The notes: generated from the sequence alone by a model not told the origin. A stretch of 14,800 nt of DNA from CAKSQF01 sp964582375 (GCA_964582375.1 CAZORL010000037.1:1-14800), one strand, 5' to 3'. Counted from the stretch's first letter, positions 1 through 6,559 are shown. Numbers and translations are program-made.

Positions 1-43
1 CCAAACTACCCGCAACCCGTGTCGATTTTTGTCGAAATATTGG

Positions 44-78
44 GGGAAGAAAAACCTCCCGAGCCGAAGCTCGGGAGG
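44..78 (-). terminator. Rho-independent terminator of the envelope operon
   Basis: A perfect 10-bp stem (55-64 with 69-78) closes on a four-base loop that reads TTCG on the minus strand. It is followed on that strand by a T-rich tract (54 down to 44). It lies 18 bases beyond the stop codon of the DUF4097-like gene, so it ends the two-gene minus-strand operon. There is no T tract on the plus-strand side, so it should work in one direction only. Confidence 0.93.
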
Positions 79-96
79 TATAATTATCGACTTGGG

Positions 97-1128
97 TTAA
101 CCATTTGTTGATGGTGTTGTTTCGGGTGCCGGATCGGGAACGATGATACCGTCGCCGTATCTGAGTGCTATGTCGCCTTTCTTTACAGATATATTAAGCG
201 CGCCGGGAAGTGTATCTCCCTTATTTGTGTCAGACATTCCGACCGACTCCAGATCGGAGTCTTTATCGCCGAGCTTACCGATCTTGACCTCGCCCTCACC
301 GGTCATAATCGAGCGTTTGAAGTTATTTGCGGAATTTGAGGTCGATATATCAACAGACCCTTTTTCGAGCGTCAGATCGAGTGACTCGAAATCTGACTCG
401 ATCAAGTTGACGTTAACTTCGCCGAGTTCAAATGTTGTTTTTTCGGAAATGAGTTTTCTTGTGCTTATTTTGCCAGATTTCATTTCGAAAGAGGATTTCG
501 GCGTTTCGACAGAGAGCAGGGAAATATTGCTTGCGCTTCCCTCGAATTTGAGCGAGGCAGGCTTTATTCCATTAAACTCGATAGTCGATTTGGTTGCATT
601 GACCGAAACATCGCAAGCCTGACTAACATTTACAAGCCTGAGAGTGACATTTGTAAGTGTCATCGACAGCTGTTTTATCTCTTCCGCATCCGAGATGTAG
701 ATATCAAGCGATCTGTCGCCGTCATCATCTGCGAGTAGTGCCGAACGGAGTGTTCTCCAAACACCGGCAAAGGTCGCACCCGAGCCGTTGAGATTGATAT
801 AATCGGTTATCGATATGTTATTTGATATCGTGAGGCTCTTTTTTGAGACAGAACCGATATATTTGTTCGGTTCAAAATTTGTGAGCTTTGCGTATGATGT
901 TTTCGCACCGCCGTGGATCGTGACAGTGCAGTCAACAAGGTCGAGCGAGACTCTTGTTATATTTTCATCCGAAAATTCAATCTCATTTTCGATGACGCCG
1001 TCTTTTATCGATTCGCCATCAATTGCGGCATCGTTCGGGGCAAGCCCTCTTGCATATTCACAGATGAAAAATCCGCCGAAAACAAGCACGAGGGATACGA
1101 TAAGGAAAATAACCGAGGTGATCTTCAC
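97..1128 (-). CDS. Membrane-anchored DUF4097-like (putative adhesin-type beta-helix) protein
   Basis: 343 residues. Residues about 4-26 form one hydrophobic N-terminal segment, a signal anchor or uncleaved signal peptide. The rest is polar, rich in Ser, Thr, Asn and alternating beta strands, and continues as short repeating strand-turn units (about 60-310), ending in a Pro/Thr-rich tail. This is the look of the DUF4097 right-handed beta-helix family, whose members sit outside the membrane and whose biochemical role is unknown. The start codon is GTG and its first bases overlap the TGA of the upstream gene (GTGA, 4 bp), with GGAAAGGA as ribosome site, so translation is probably coupled. Pairing with a HAAS/DUF1700-like gene is typical for this family. 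The family call rests on architecture and context, not on a diagnostic motif. Confidence 0.72.
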   Translation of the reverse strand: MKITSVIFLIVSLVLVFGGFFICEYARGLAPNDAAIDGESIKDGVIENEIEFSDENITRVSLDLVDCTVTIHGGAKTSYAKLTNFEPNKYIGSVSKKSLTISNNISITDYINLNGSGATFAGVWRTLRSALLADDDGDRSLDIYISDAEEIKQLSMTLTNVTLRLVNVSQACDVSVNATKSTIEFNGIKPASLKFEGSASNISLLSVETPKSSFEMKSGKISTRKLISEKTTFELGEVNVNLIESDFESLDLTLEKGSVDISTSNSANNFKRSIMTGEGEVKIGKLGDKDSDLESVGMSDTNKGDTLPGALNISVKKGDIALRYGDGIIVPDPAPETTPSTNG

Positions 1129-1931
1129 AGATTTTCACATCCTTTCCAAGCGGCAACTGCCCAAACTTTTATTTTTTTACGGCAAAGAACAAGTCCCTTA
1201 CCGATCAGTTTGTACAAAAACGGAATGAGTCTTACGGCAATGTTATAGAGAACTATGCTGACCGCGATCGTCGCACCCGCGAACACCATTGCAAGCCCGA
1301 TCTCGTGAAGACCGACATAACGAGGTTCAGATATTATCTGCGTTATTCCGTAGATCAGTGCAGCGATCGAAAGGACCGATCCACCGCAAACGACAGCCGC
1401 TATCACTGTTACCAAGGCGATTATCATCCCTGCCATGGCTATTGCGATTGCAAGCGTCGAGCCGATTATAAGTGCGATCACAAGCAGTATCGACGGAGCG
1501 CAAAGCAGTGCCAAAAGCCAAAGAAGAAGTCTTGGGTGTCTGCCGTCATCATCGCGACCTTTGCGCCTTCCTTTTTTACCTGACTGAGGGCGTGTCTTTT
1601 CGCGCTCCTTGACGATCAAAAAGTCGGTGTTTTGCGTAGGTTTTTTGGTGTCACTTCCGCTTTTGGACTGTGTTTCGATCTTTTGCTTCGGTATCACTAT
1701 CGTCGGTTTGTCCTTTGCGTCTGACCTGTCATCTTTAGCGTGCGAGTCGCCGACGATCTTTGCGGCAACCATTTCAGCATTTGCCTCGGTATAATACTTA
1801 GAAGCATCATCCTTTGCGAGTTTGTTGAAATTTTGAGAGATCTTTTCGCACTTTTCATCAGCGATTGTTGTCTCCATGCCGGCGGCAACCAGCTTGTCAT
1901 GAAGGAGCGAAATAAATTCCTGTTTTGTCAT
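1125..1931 (-). CDS. HAAS/DUF1700-like multi-pass membrane protein
   Basis: 268 residues from the ATG at 1931, chosen because GGAGGA lies just upstream. A longer open frame to 2069 exists but has no ribosome site and would run through the promoter region. Residues 1-62 form a helical cytosolic domain beginning MTKQEFISLL, resembling the HAAS (DUF1700) fold, in which two short helices precede a membrane domain. Residues 63-133 are a charged, disordered Lys/Asp/Arg-rich linker. Residues about 134-240 hold three or four transmembrane segments, and the tail is basic. In Bacillota such proteins usually sit between a PadR-type regulator and a DUF4097 gene and act in envelope-stress or signalling operons. 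Here the DUF4097 partner follows with a 4-bp overlap, but no PadR gene is adjacent. Function is unknown. Confidence 0.7.
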   Translation of the reverse strand: MTKQEFISLLHDKLVAAGMETTIADEKCEKISQNFNKLAKDDASKYYTEANAEMVAAKIVGDSHAKDDRSDAKDKPTIVIPKQKIETQSKSGSDTKKPTQNTDFLIVKEREKTRPQSGKKGRRKGRDDDGRHPRLLLWLLALLCAPSILLVIALIIGSTLAIAIAMAGMIIALVTVIAAVVCGGSVLSIAALIYGITQIISEPRYVGLHEIGLAMVFAGATIAVSIVLYNIAVRLIPFLYKLIGKGLVLCRKKIKVWAVAAWKGCENL

Positions 1932-1974
1932 GAGATCTTCCTCCAAAAAAGAAGTAAAATTTACACTAAAACGA

Positions 1975-2003
1975 TTGCATTTTTTCTCTATCGGTGATAT
2001 AAT
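1975..2003 (+). promoter_or_regulatory. Sigma-A promoter for trmB
   Basis: TTGCAT at 1975-1980, a 17-bp spacer, and TATAAT at 1998-2003 with TG one base upstream (extended -10). The expected start is near 2010, giving a leader of about 60 nt before the trmB ATG. The leader includes the 2011-2026 dyad and runs across the opposing promoter. Confidence 0.85.
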
Positions 2004-2010
2004 AGATGAC

Positions 2011-2026
2011 ACACTTCTTAAAGTGT
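2011..2026. other. Small dyad ACACTT-N4-AAGTGT between opposing promoters
   Basis: A six-base perfect arm pair with a four-base centre (CTTA) lies between the two -10 boxes, close to both predicted transcription starts (about 2010 plus and about 2034 minus). It could be an operator half-site pair or a hairpin present in both 5' leaders. No known regulator site is recognised. Confidence 0.5.
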
Positions 2027-2040
2027 CGGTATCTTTAACT

Positions 2041-2069
2041 ATTATAGCAGAAAACGGAGAAAAATGCAA
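2041..2069 (-). promoter_or_regulatory. Sigma-A promoter for the HAAS/DUF4097 operon
   Basis: On the minus strand TTGCAT (2069-2064), a 17-bp spacer and TATAAT (2046-2041) with TG one base upstream. The expected start is near 2034, giving a leader of about 100 nt to the ATG at 1931. The -35 box directly abuts the trmB ATG, and the transcript crosses the trmB promoter. Confidence 0.83.
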
Positions 2070-2070
2070 T

Positions 2071-2700
2071 ATGAGAATGAGAAAAAAGAAAAACGGACAG
2101 GCAAGGATCGATGCGTGCGCCGATTATCTGATCAAGTCACCCGACGAAAATACATTTGGTGGGTGTCGTCCGCTTAGCCTTGAGATAGGATGTGGAAAGG
2201 GTCTTTTTGCGTGCGAGAGTGCCAAGGCTGATCCGAGCGGGCACTTTATTGCCGTTGAACTCTCGACAGATGCGATCATAACAGCACTTGAGAGGGCAAG
2301 AGCTGAGAACATCCCTAATCTTCGCTTTATTAATGTCAATGCGTCGGATCTTTGTGAGTTTATATCTCCTCACTCGGTTGATATCATTTATCTGAACTTT
2401 TCCGATCCGTGGCACAAATCAAGGCATTACAAAAGACGCCTTACATACCGCTCGTTTCTTGAGATCTACGCATCGTTGCTTTCCGATGGCGGAAAACTTT
2501 GTTTTAAGACAGACAATCGCGCATTGTTCGATTTTTCGATCGAGGAGCTTTTTGCGAGCGGATGGCGCATCGAGAACTTAACGTACGATCTGCATAACAG
2601 TGATTTTGCCGAAGCGAATATAATGACCGAATACGAAAAGAATTTTTCCGAAAAAGGATTCACGATAAACAGACTTGAGGCGTATCCGCCAGAAACATGA
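2071..2700 (+). CDS. trmB: tRNA (guanine-N7)-methyltransferase TrmB
   Basis: 209 residues, the usual length. TrmB uses S-adenosylmethionine to make 7-methylguanosine at position 46 in the variable loop of tRNAs. Seen here: the basic N terminus MRMRKKKNGQ typical of Bacillota TrmB; the SAM-binding loop LEIGCGKG (37-44) with acidic E63 at the end of the second strand; the hallmark SDPWHKSRHYKRRL (111-124); TDN (148-150); and the C-terminal TEYEKNF (186-192). The ATG at 2071 is chosen because it fits the family N terminus and has GGAG at 2056-2059. The open frame extends upstream to 1930, but that part lies within the promoter. A second in-frame ATG lies two codons in (2077). It is transcribed alone. 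Its stop directly abuts that of the next, convergent gene. Confidence 0.96.
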   Translation: MRMRKKKNGQARIDACADYLIKSPDENTFGGCRPLSLEIGCGKGLFACESAKADPSGHFIAVELSTDAIITALERARAENIPNLRFINVNASDLCEFISPHSVDIIYLNFSDPWHKSRHYKRRLTYRSFLEIYASLLSDGGKLCFKTDNRALFDFSIEELFASGWRIENLTYDLHNSDFAEANIMTEYEKNFSEKGFTINRLEAYPPET

Positions 2701-3132
2701 TCAATCCCTCTGAGAAAAAATGCTCTTGTAGGCAGTTTTTTCGGATCTTTTTCGATCAAGAGACGTTCTGACGACAAAGTATATCGGAACAATTATCAAG
2801 TAAAGAACCGAATACACGACTATAAGAACGAGTGATGATTCATTGAATTTGTAGTCTGTGCAAAGAGCAACAGCAACAAGCGATAAGATGGTAGCGACAA
2901 AGTGTATAAGCACTCGTGTAACGACTGTCAGCTTGTCGATCTTCAAGATCAAATTGCAAAGCGAAAACAGAAAGGCAAGCAGGGTGCAAAGGAGCGCATT
3001 TGAAAGTGTCAGGGCAGGCTTTGATGTCAGACCCGAAAGTTCCATAAAAGCGAGTATCAACAACATTATAATCGATGACGCGCAAAAGGTTGGCACTATC
3101 ACGTTCTTTTTTATAAATGAAAGATATTTCAC
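2701..3132 (-). CDS. Four-helix integral membrane protein, DUF3021-like
   Basis: 143 residues from the GTG at 3132. Four transmembrane segments (about 11-32, 42-64, 71-91, 99-121) with short loops and a basic C-terminal tail fit the small DUF3021 family, including a conserved-looking IHF (76-78) in the third helix. The role of that family is unknown. An ATG at 3153 would add seven residues, but its codons 2-5 themselves contain the ribosome site (GGAGG and AGGTGA, seven bases ahead of GTG), so the GTG start is preferred. Many DUF3021 genes lie beside a LytTR regulator gene, and none is visible here. The gene is monocistronic with its own promoter and shows no terminator beyond its stop. Confidence 0.66.
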   Translation of the reverse strand: MKYLSFIKKNVIVPTFCASSIIMLLILAFMELSGLTSKPALTLSNALLCTLLAFLFSLCNLILKIDKLTVVTRVLIHFVATILSLVAVALCTDYKFNESSLVLIVVYSVLYLIIVPIYFVVRTSLDRKRSEKTAYKSIFSQRD

Positions 3133-3174
3133 CGGATTTTCACCTGCCTCCATTTATCCGTTCTTATTTTGATT

Positions 3175-3202
3175 ATTATAGCATATTTTTGGTTTTTTTC
3201 AA
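3175..3202 (-). promoter_or_regulatory. Sigma-A promoter for the DUF3021-like gene
   Basis: On the minus strand TTGAAA (3202-3197), a 16-bp spacer, and TATAAT (3180-3175) with TG one base upstream. The start is expected near 3168, leaving a leader of about 35 nt to the GTG. Confidence 0.82.
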
Positions 3203-3275
3203 TAGGATTTTTTCAAAATATACATATTGTTCAAAATTCTTTTCGGACATTGCTTACCATTTTTGGATTTTTCTA

Positions 3276-3304
3276 TTGAAATTCGGCTCAAGTTGTGATA
3301 TAAT
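3276..3304 (+). promoter_or_regulatory. Sigma-A promoter for the flavin-reductase-like gene
   Basis: TTGAAA (3276-3281), a 17-bp spacer, and TATAAT (3299-3304) with extended TG. It is back to back with the minus-strand promoter at 3175-3202. The two -35 regions share the 9-base string CTATTGAAA as an inverted repeat (3197-3205 and 3273-3281). Confidence 0.87.
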
Positions 3305-3318
3305 ATAATAAAAAATTA

Positions 3319-3331
3319 CCGCTTTGTGCGG
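3319..3331 (+). other. Short GC hairpin in the 5' leader
   Basis: CCGC-TTTGT-GCGG lies eight to twelve bases after the predicted transcription start and just ahead of the AAGGAG ribosome site (3336-3341). It is too short to be a terminator and may act as a 5' stabilising stem. Confidence 0.4.
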
Positions 3332-3348
3332 AGAGAAGGAGATCGCGT

Positions 3349-3912
3349 ATGCGTAAAAATTTTGGTAAAAAAACGGCGATCAGCCCGATGCCCGTGCTGA
3401 TCATTGCCACCTACAATGAAGACGGTACGTCAAATGCCATGAATGCGGCGTGGGGAGGAATCTACGATACGGGAGAGGTGATGCTCTGTCTCTCTCATGA
3501 CCACAAGACGACCGACAACATAAAGAGAAACGGTGCGTTCACTGTCAGCTTTGCCACTGTTGAAACTGTTGATGCTTGCGATTATGTAGGCATCGTATCG
3601 GCAAATGATGAACCGAACAAATTCGAAAAAGCGGGTTTTCATTCACACGAGAGCGAGTTTGTCAACGCACCAATTATCGACGAGCTACCTGTCCTCATCG
3701 AGTGCAAACTGAAGAAATTCAACGAAGATGGGATCTGCATCGGAATTATTGAAAATTTCTCGGCTGACGAGAGTGTTCTTGACGAGGACGGCAACATTGA
3801 TCACAAAAAATTCCGTCCGATCTCATTTGACGGGATTTCGAATGTTTATCGCGAGATCGGCGGAAATGTCGGAGCGGCGTTTTCTTCGGGACTTAAACTG
3901 AAAAATAAATGA
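3349..3912 (+). CDS. Flavin reductase family protein (FMN-binding split barrel)
   Basis: 187 residues. Proteins of this family bind FMN in a split-barrel fold, and many reduce flavins with NAD(P)H or act as flavoprotein oxidoreductases. The substrate here is unknown. The sequence keeps the typical N-terminal pattern: a strand (PVLIIATY, 15-22), an Asn-rich SNAMNAAWGG segment (28-37), then LSHDHKTTDNI and an AFTVSF strand that contact the flavin phosphate in relatives. A DYVGIVS block and NKFEKAGF follow. The C-terminal half holds PIIDELPVLIECKL and ends near the family's normal length. Start: ATG at 3349 with AAGGAG seven bases upstream. It is monocistronic with its own promoter. No clear hairpin terminator follows, only AT-rich sequence. 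Confidence 0.9.
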   Translation: MRKNFGKKTAISPMPVLIIATYNEDGTSNAMNAAWGGIYDTGEVMLCLSHDHKTTDNIKRNGAFTVSFATVETVDACDYVGIVSANDEPNKFEKAGFHSHESEFVNAPIIDELPVLIECKLKKFNEDGICIGIIENFSADESVLDEDGNIDHKKFRPISFDGISNVYREIGGNVGAAFSSGLKLKNK

Positions 3913-3994
3913 TTTTTTGACACCTATAAAATCGAGTATAATAAAATTTTTCTTAAAAAATCTGTTTTTGGGCAAAAAAATTCGGATAAAGATA

Positions 3995-4023
3995 TTGACA
4001 AACCTTCAACTATTTGGTATAAT
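3995..4023 (+). promoter_or_regulatory. Consensus sigma-A promoter for hom
   Basis: TTGACA (3995-4000), a 17-bp spacer and TATAAT (4018-4023), all matching consensus, with TG one base before the -10. The start is expected near 4030, so the leader is under 30 nt and too short for a T-box or peptide attenuator. A second TTGACA...TATAAT pair at 3917-3942 has a 14-bp spacer and is probably weak or inactive. Confidence 0.93.
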
Positions 4024-4056
4024 CCTATCTAACGTTTATAACTTTGAGGTGCTATT

Positions 4057-5268
4057 TTGATACAGCTTGCTATTTTGGGATTTGGAAACATCGGTCAGGG
4101 AGTATACAGCGTCATCGAGAGCGGGTATAATCTCATTTGTAAGGAACTTCAGGATTTCATAAACATCAAGTACATTCTTGACTTGCGCGATTTTCCCGAT
4201 CATCCGCTCGGCGATCGTGTGGTTCATGATTTTAACGTGATCTTGAACGACCCCGAGGTCTCGATCGTTTGTGAGACAATGGGCGGATCGAAACCCGCTT
4301 TTGAGTATTCACTTGCTTGCCTTTTGGCGGGGAAGAATGTTGTAACATCAAACAAAGAGGTCGTTGCGAATTTCGGAAACCTTCTCTGCGATGCGGCACG
4401 CGATCACGGCGTCCGCTATCTCTACGAGGCAAGCGTCGGAGGCGGTATCCCGATCATAAGATCAATAAAGACCGCTCTTGCTGGTGATGAGATACTCGAA
4501 ATCAATGGTATTTTGAACGGAACAACTAACTATATTCTTACCGAAATGGACAAAAAAGGCAAGACCATGGCGTCCGCACTTGCCGAGGCGCAGGCTCTCG
4601 GTTATGCTGAACGCGACCCGAGTGCCGATATCAACGGTGATGACTCGGCGAGAAAGATCTGTATTCTTGCGGCTCTTGCGTTCGGGACGCTCATATCGCC
4701 ATCAATGGTCTCGACCGTCGGAATAAAGAAGATTACGCCGGAGGATGTAAAAACTGCGAAGCTTTTTGGCGGTGCTGTCAAACTCGTAGCCTCCACAAGA
4801 AGATTTCAAGACGGACGTATAGATATTCGTGTTTCTCCCGCACTTGTATTATCCGACAACCCCATTTCCATGGTTGACGGTGTCTTTAACAGTATACTTG
4901 TCAAAGGTCGAGCTGTCGGTGATGTGATGTTTTACGGTCCCGGCGCAGGTGCGCTGCCGACCGCAAGTGCAGTTCTTGCCGATATCATTGACATAGCAAA
5001 GCATCTGCCGACAAAGCAACCAAAACAGGAGACATGGCAAGCATCAGACGAAGATACGATTTGTGACGAGGCGCTTGTTCCGCTAAAAATGTATGCGGCA
5101 GTACAAGCCTCCGAAGAATATGTCAAAGAGATCTTCCCGAATGCAACCATCCTTTATTCCTCGGACGAGCTTACGGCATTTATTTGCGAGGATGTATCGA
5201 GAAAGAGCTTCACAAACACTCTCGGCCGTTCGGATATCCCGATCATTTCCTTACTCCGTGTGATCTGA
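4057..5268 (+). CDS. hom: Homoserine dehydrogenase
   Basis: 403 residues. It reduces aspartate-4-semialdehyde to homoserine with NAD(P)H, the branch step toward threonine and methionine. Seen here: the Rossmann loop GFGNIG (8-13); SNKE with K100; the NGTTNYIL block (154-161); and the catalytic segment in which E185, D191, D196 and K200 match the yeast E208, D214, D219 and K223 positions. The start is TTG at 4057, supported by GAGGTG five bases upstream and by the family N terminus. After about residue 320 there is a short C-terminal region that lacks the clear D-x-P-G-V-L pattern of an ACT domain, so feedback control may be reduced or different. No thrB or thrC adjoins. The last 26 nt overlap the end of the convergent symporter gene. 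Confidence 0.95.
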   Translation: MIQLAILGFGNIGQGVYSVIESGYNLICKELQDFINIKYILDLRDFPDHPLGDRVVHDFNVILNDPEVSIVCETMGGSKPAFEYSLACLLAGKNVVTSNKEVVANFGNLLCDAARDHGVRYLYEASVGGGIPIIRSIKTALAGDEILEINGILNGTTNYILTEMDKKGKTMASALAEAQALGYAERDPSADINGDDSARKICILAALAFGTLISPSMVSTVGIKKITPEDVKTAKLFGGAVKLVASTRRFQDGRIDIRVSPALVLSDNPISMVDGVFNSILVKGRAVGDVMFYGPGAGALPTASAVLADIIDIAKHLPTKQPKQETWQASDEDTICDEALVPLKMYAAVQASEEYVKEIFPNATILYSSDELTAFICEDVSRKSFTNTLGRSDIPIISLLRVI

Positions 5269-6559
5269 CACTCGACAGAAAGTATCGCTCGGTCTCTTTT
5301 GCGATCTCGTCGGTGTGCCTGCACATGGAGAAGAGATTTAAGATCGTCATTCCACAGATACAAAAATCAGACAGTGTCCATATTGCGTCAGCGGACAGTA
5401 TTGATCCGAGAATACAGGACAGACTGAAAATTATCGTGAATACACGCACGCCCCTTTCGCCGAGCAGATATTTTGTTGCGTTAATTCCATAATAAGACCA
5501 TCCGATGATCGTCGCGATTCCGAACAAGATCACGCATGTGCATATAAGCGGAGCAGCTTTGTTCCCGAACGAGGCGATGACAAGCTCCATACCGACTAAA
5601 CCTCTTGTTTTCTCATAGGATAACAAGATCACAAAAGCTGTCAATGAACACATGATGATCGTGTCGGCAAAAACTTCGAATATGCCCCAAAACCCCTGCT
5701 CGACAGGGGTTTTGTCACTTGTTGATGCATAGGCCATGGGAGCTGTTCCGCATCCCGCCTCATTTGAGACGATCCCTCGATTGATGCCGTACTTCATTGA
5801 TCGAATGATCCCATACCCGCCGATCCCTCCGAGTACGGAAGATGGGTAAAAAGCCGATTTGACGATCAAAGAAAAAATCGATGTTATAGAGGCGTAATTT
5901 TTTAGGATTATCGTCAATGACAGAGTCACATATATAAGGCTCATTATAGGAACGAGAAAGAGCGTAAATGACGATATACCACAAAAGCCGCGGCTTATGG
6001 CAAGCCACACGATCGTCGAGATGATCACCCCAACAACAGCGGGGTTAACGTCGGAGAGCGCGTTTGCCGATTCAACTATCGCGTTTACCTGAAGGAAATT
6101 GCCTATCGCAAATGAGGCGAGGATGCACAACACGGAAAAGGGAAGAGCGATCACCCTTCTCATGTAGTACATCGCACCGCCGCAACCCTCACCGTTTATG
6201 ATTACTCGATTTTTGACGGCAAGCACAATTTCGCAGTATTTTATAAGCATAGACAATACAGCGGCGACCCACATCCAAAAAACAGCACCCGGACCACCCA
6301 AAACTATTGCGGACGCAACACCGGTTATGTTTCCGACGCCGAGAGTTCCGGCAAGTGCTACAGTCAATGTGCGAATCGATTCGAGTTTTTTGCCTCCCGA
6401 CCTTTTTTTGACCAAAGATCTGCATATCTTTCTTGCTTTGGTTATATTAAAGAATTTCAGCTTTATTCCAACATAAAAGCCGAATACGAGCAGAGATATA
6501 ACTGCCGCCTGAGCAAGTATCTCCTCGGTAACAAATGAAAATATCGGATACATTTTCAC
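5243..6559 (-). CDS. Alanine/glycine:cation symporter (AGCS family)
   Basis: 438 residues, about ten to eleven transmembrane segments. AGCS carriers (TC 2.A.25) import alanine, glycine or related amino acids with Na+ or H+. Family landmarks seen: ALAGTLGVGNITGVA (68-82), followed by GGPGAVFWMW (88-97); MKYGINRGIVSNEAGCGTAP (255-274); and GWSYYGINATKYLLG (353-367). Start: GTG at 6559 with GAGAGGTGG six bases upstream. An ATG two codons in (6553) is further from the ribosome site. The protein is slightly short at its C terminus. The 3' end overlaps hom by 26 nt in the opposite direction, and no terminator lies between the two. The exact substrate cannot be read from sequence. Confidence 0.93.
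   Translation of the reverse strand: MKMYPIFSFVTEEILAQAAVISLLVFGFYVGIKLKFFNITKARKICRSLVKKRSGGKKLESIRTLTVALAGTLGVGNITGVASAIVLGGPGAVFWMWVAAVLSMLIKYCEIVLAVKNRVIINGEGCGGAMYYMRRVIALPFSVLCILASFAIGNFLQVNAIVESANALSDVNPAVVGVIISTIVWLAISRGFCGISSFTLFLVPIMSLIYVTLSLTIILKNYASITSIFSLIVKSAFYPSSVLGGIGGYGIIRSMKYGINRGIVSNEAGCGTAPMAYASTSDKTPVEQGFWGIFEVFADTIIMCSLTAFVILLSYEKTRGLVGMELVIASFGNKAAPLICTCVILFGIATIIGWSYYGINATKYLLGERGVRVFTIIFSLSCILGSILSADAIWTLSDFCICGMTILNLFSMCRHTDEIAKETERYFLSSVRSHGVRK

Larger units (their letters stand above)
1974..2070. repeat. Large imperfect inverted repeat carrying two mirrored promoters
   Basis: The left arm (ATTGCATTTTTTCTC, 1974-1988) is repeated in reverse complement at 2057-2070 (ATTGCATTTTTCTC on the minus strand, one T fewer). 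Further in, each arm carries TATAATAG at matching distance, and a small dyad lies near the centre (2011-2026). The arms form two promoters that point at each other. See the separate promoter entries. Confidence 0.8.

Noticed and set aside
1932..2069. 46-codon upstream extension of the HAAS-like protein, and the matching extension of trmB from 1930
   Set aside because: Both run through the opposing promoter region, lack ribosome sites, and precede better starts with Shine-Dalgarno support.
2679..2690. GGCG-TATC-CGCC hairpin near the end of trmB
   Set aside because: It is only four base pairs, inside the coding region, without a following T tract, so it is not a terminator.
3943..3990. AT-rich stems (ATTTTT/AAAAAT and TTTTT/AAAAA) between the flavin reductase gene and hom
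   Set aside because: They are weak A-U pairings with no GC core, and cannot be called as a terminator.
4024..4056. Possible threonine attenuator or T-box ahead of hom
   Set aside because: The leader after the consensus promoter is under 30 nt, too short for either, with no leader peptide or terminator hairpin.
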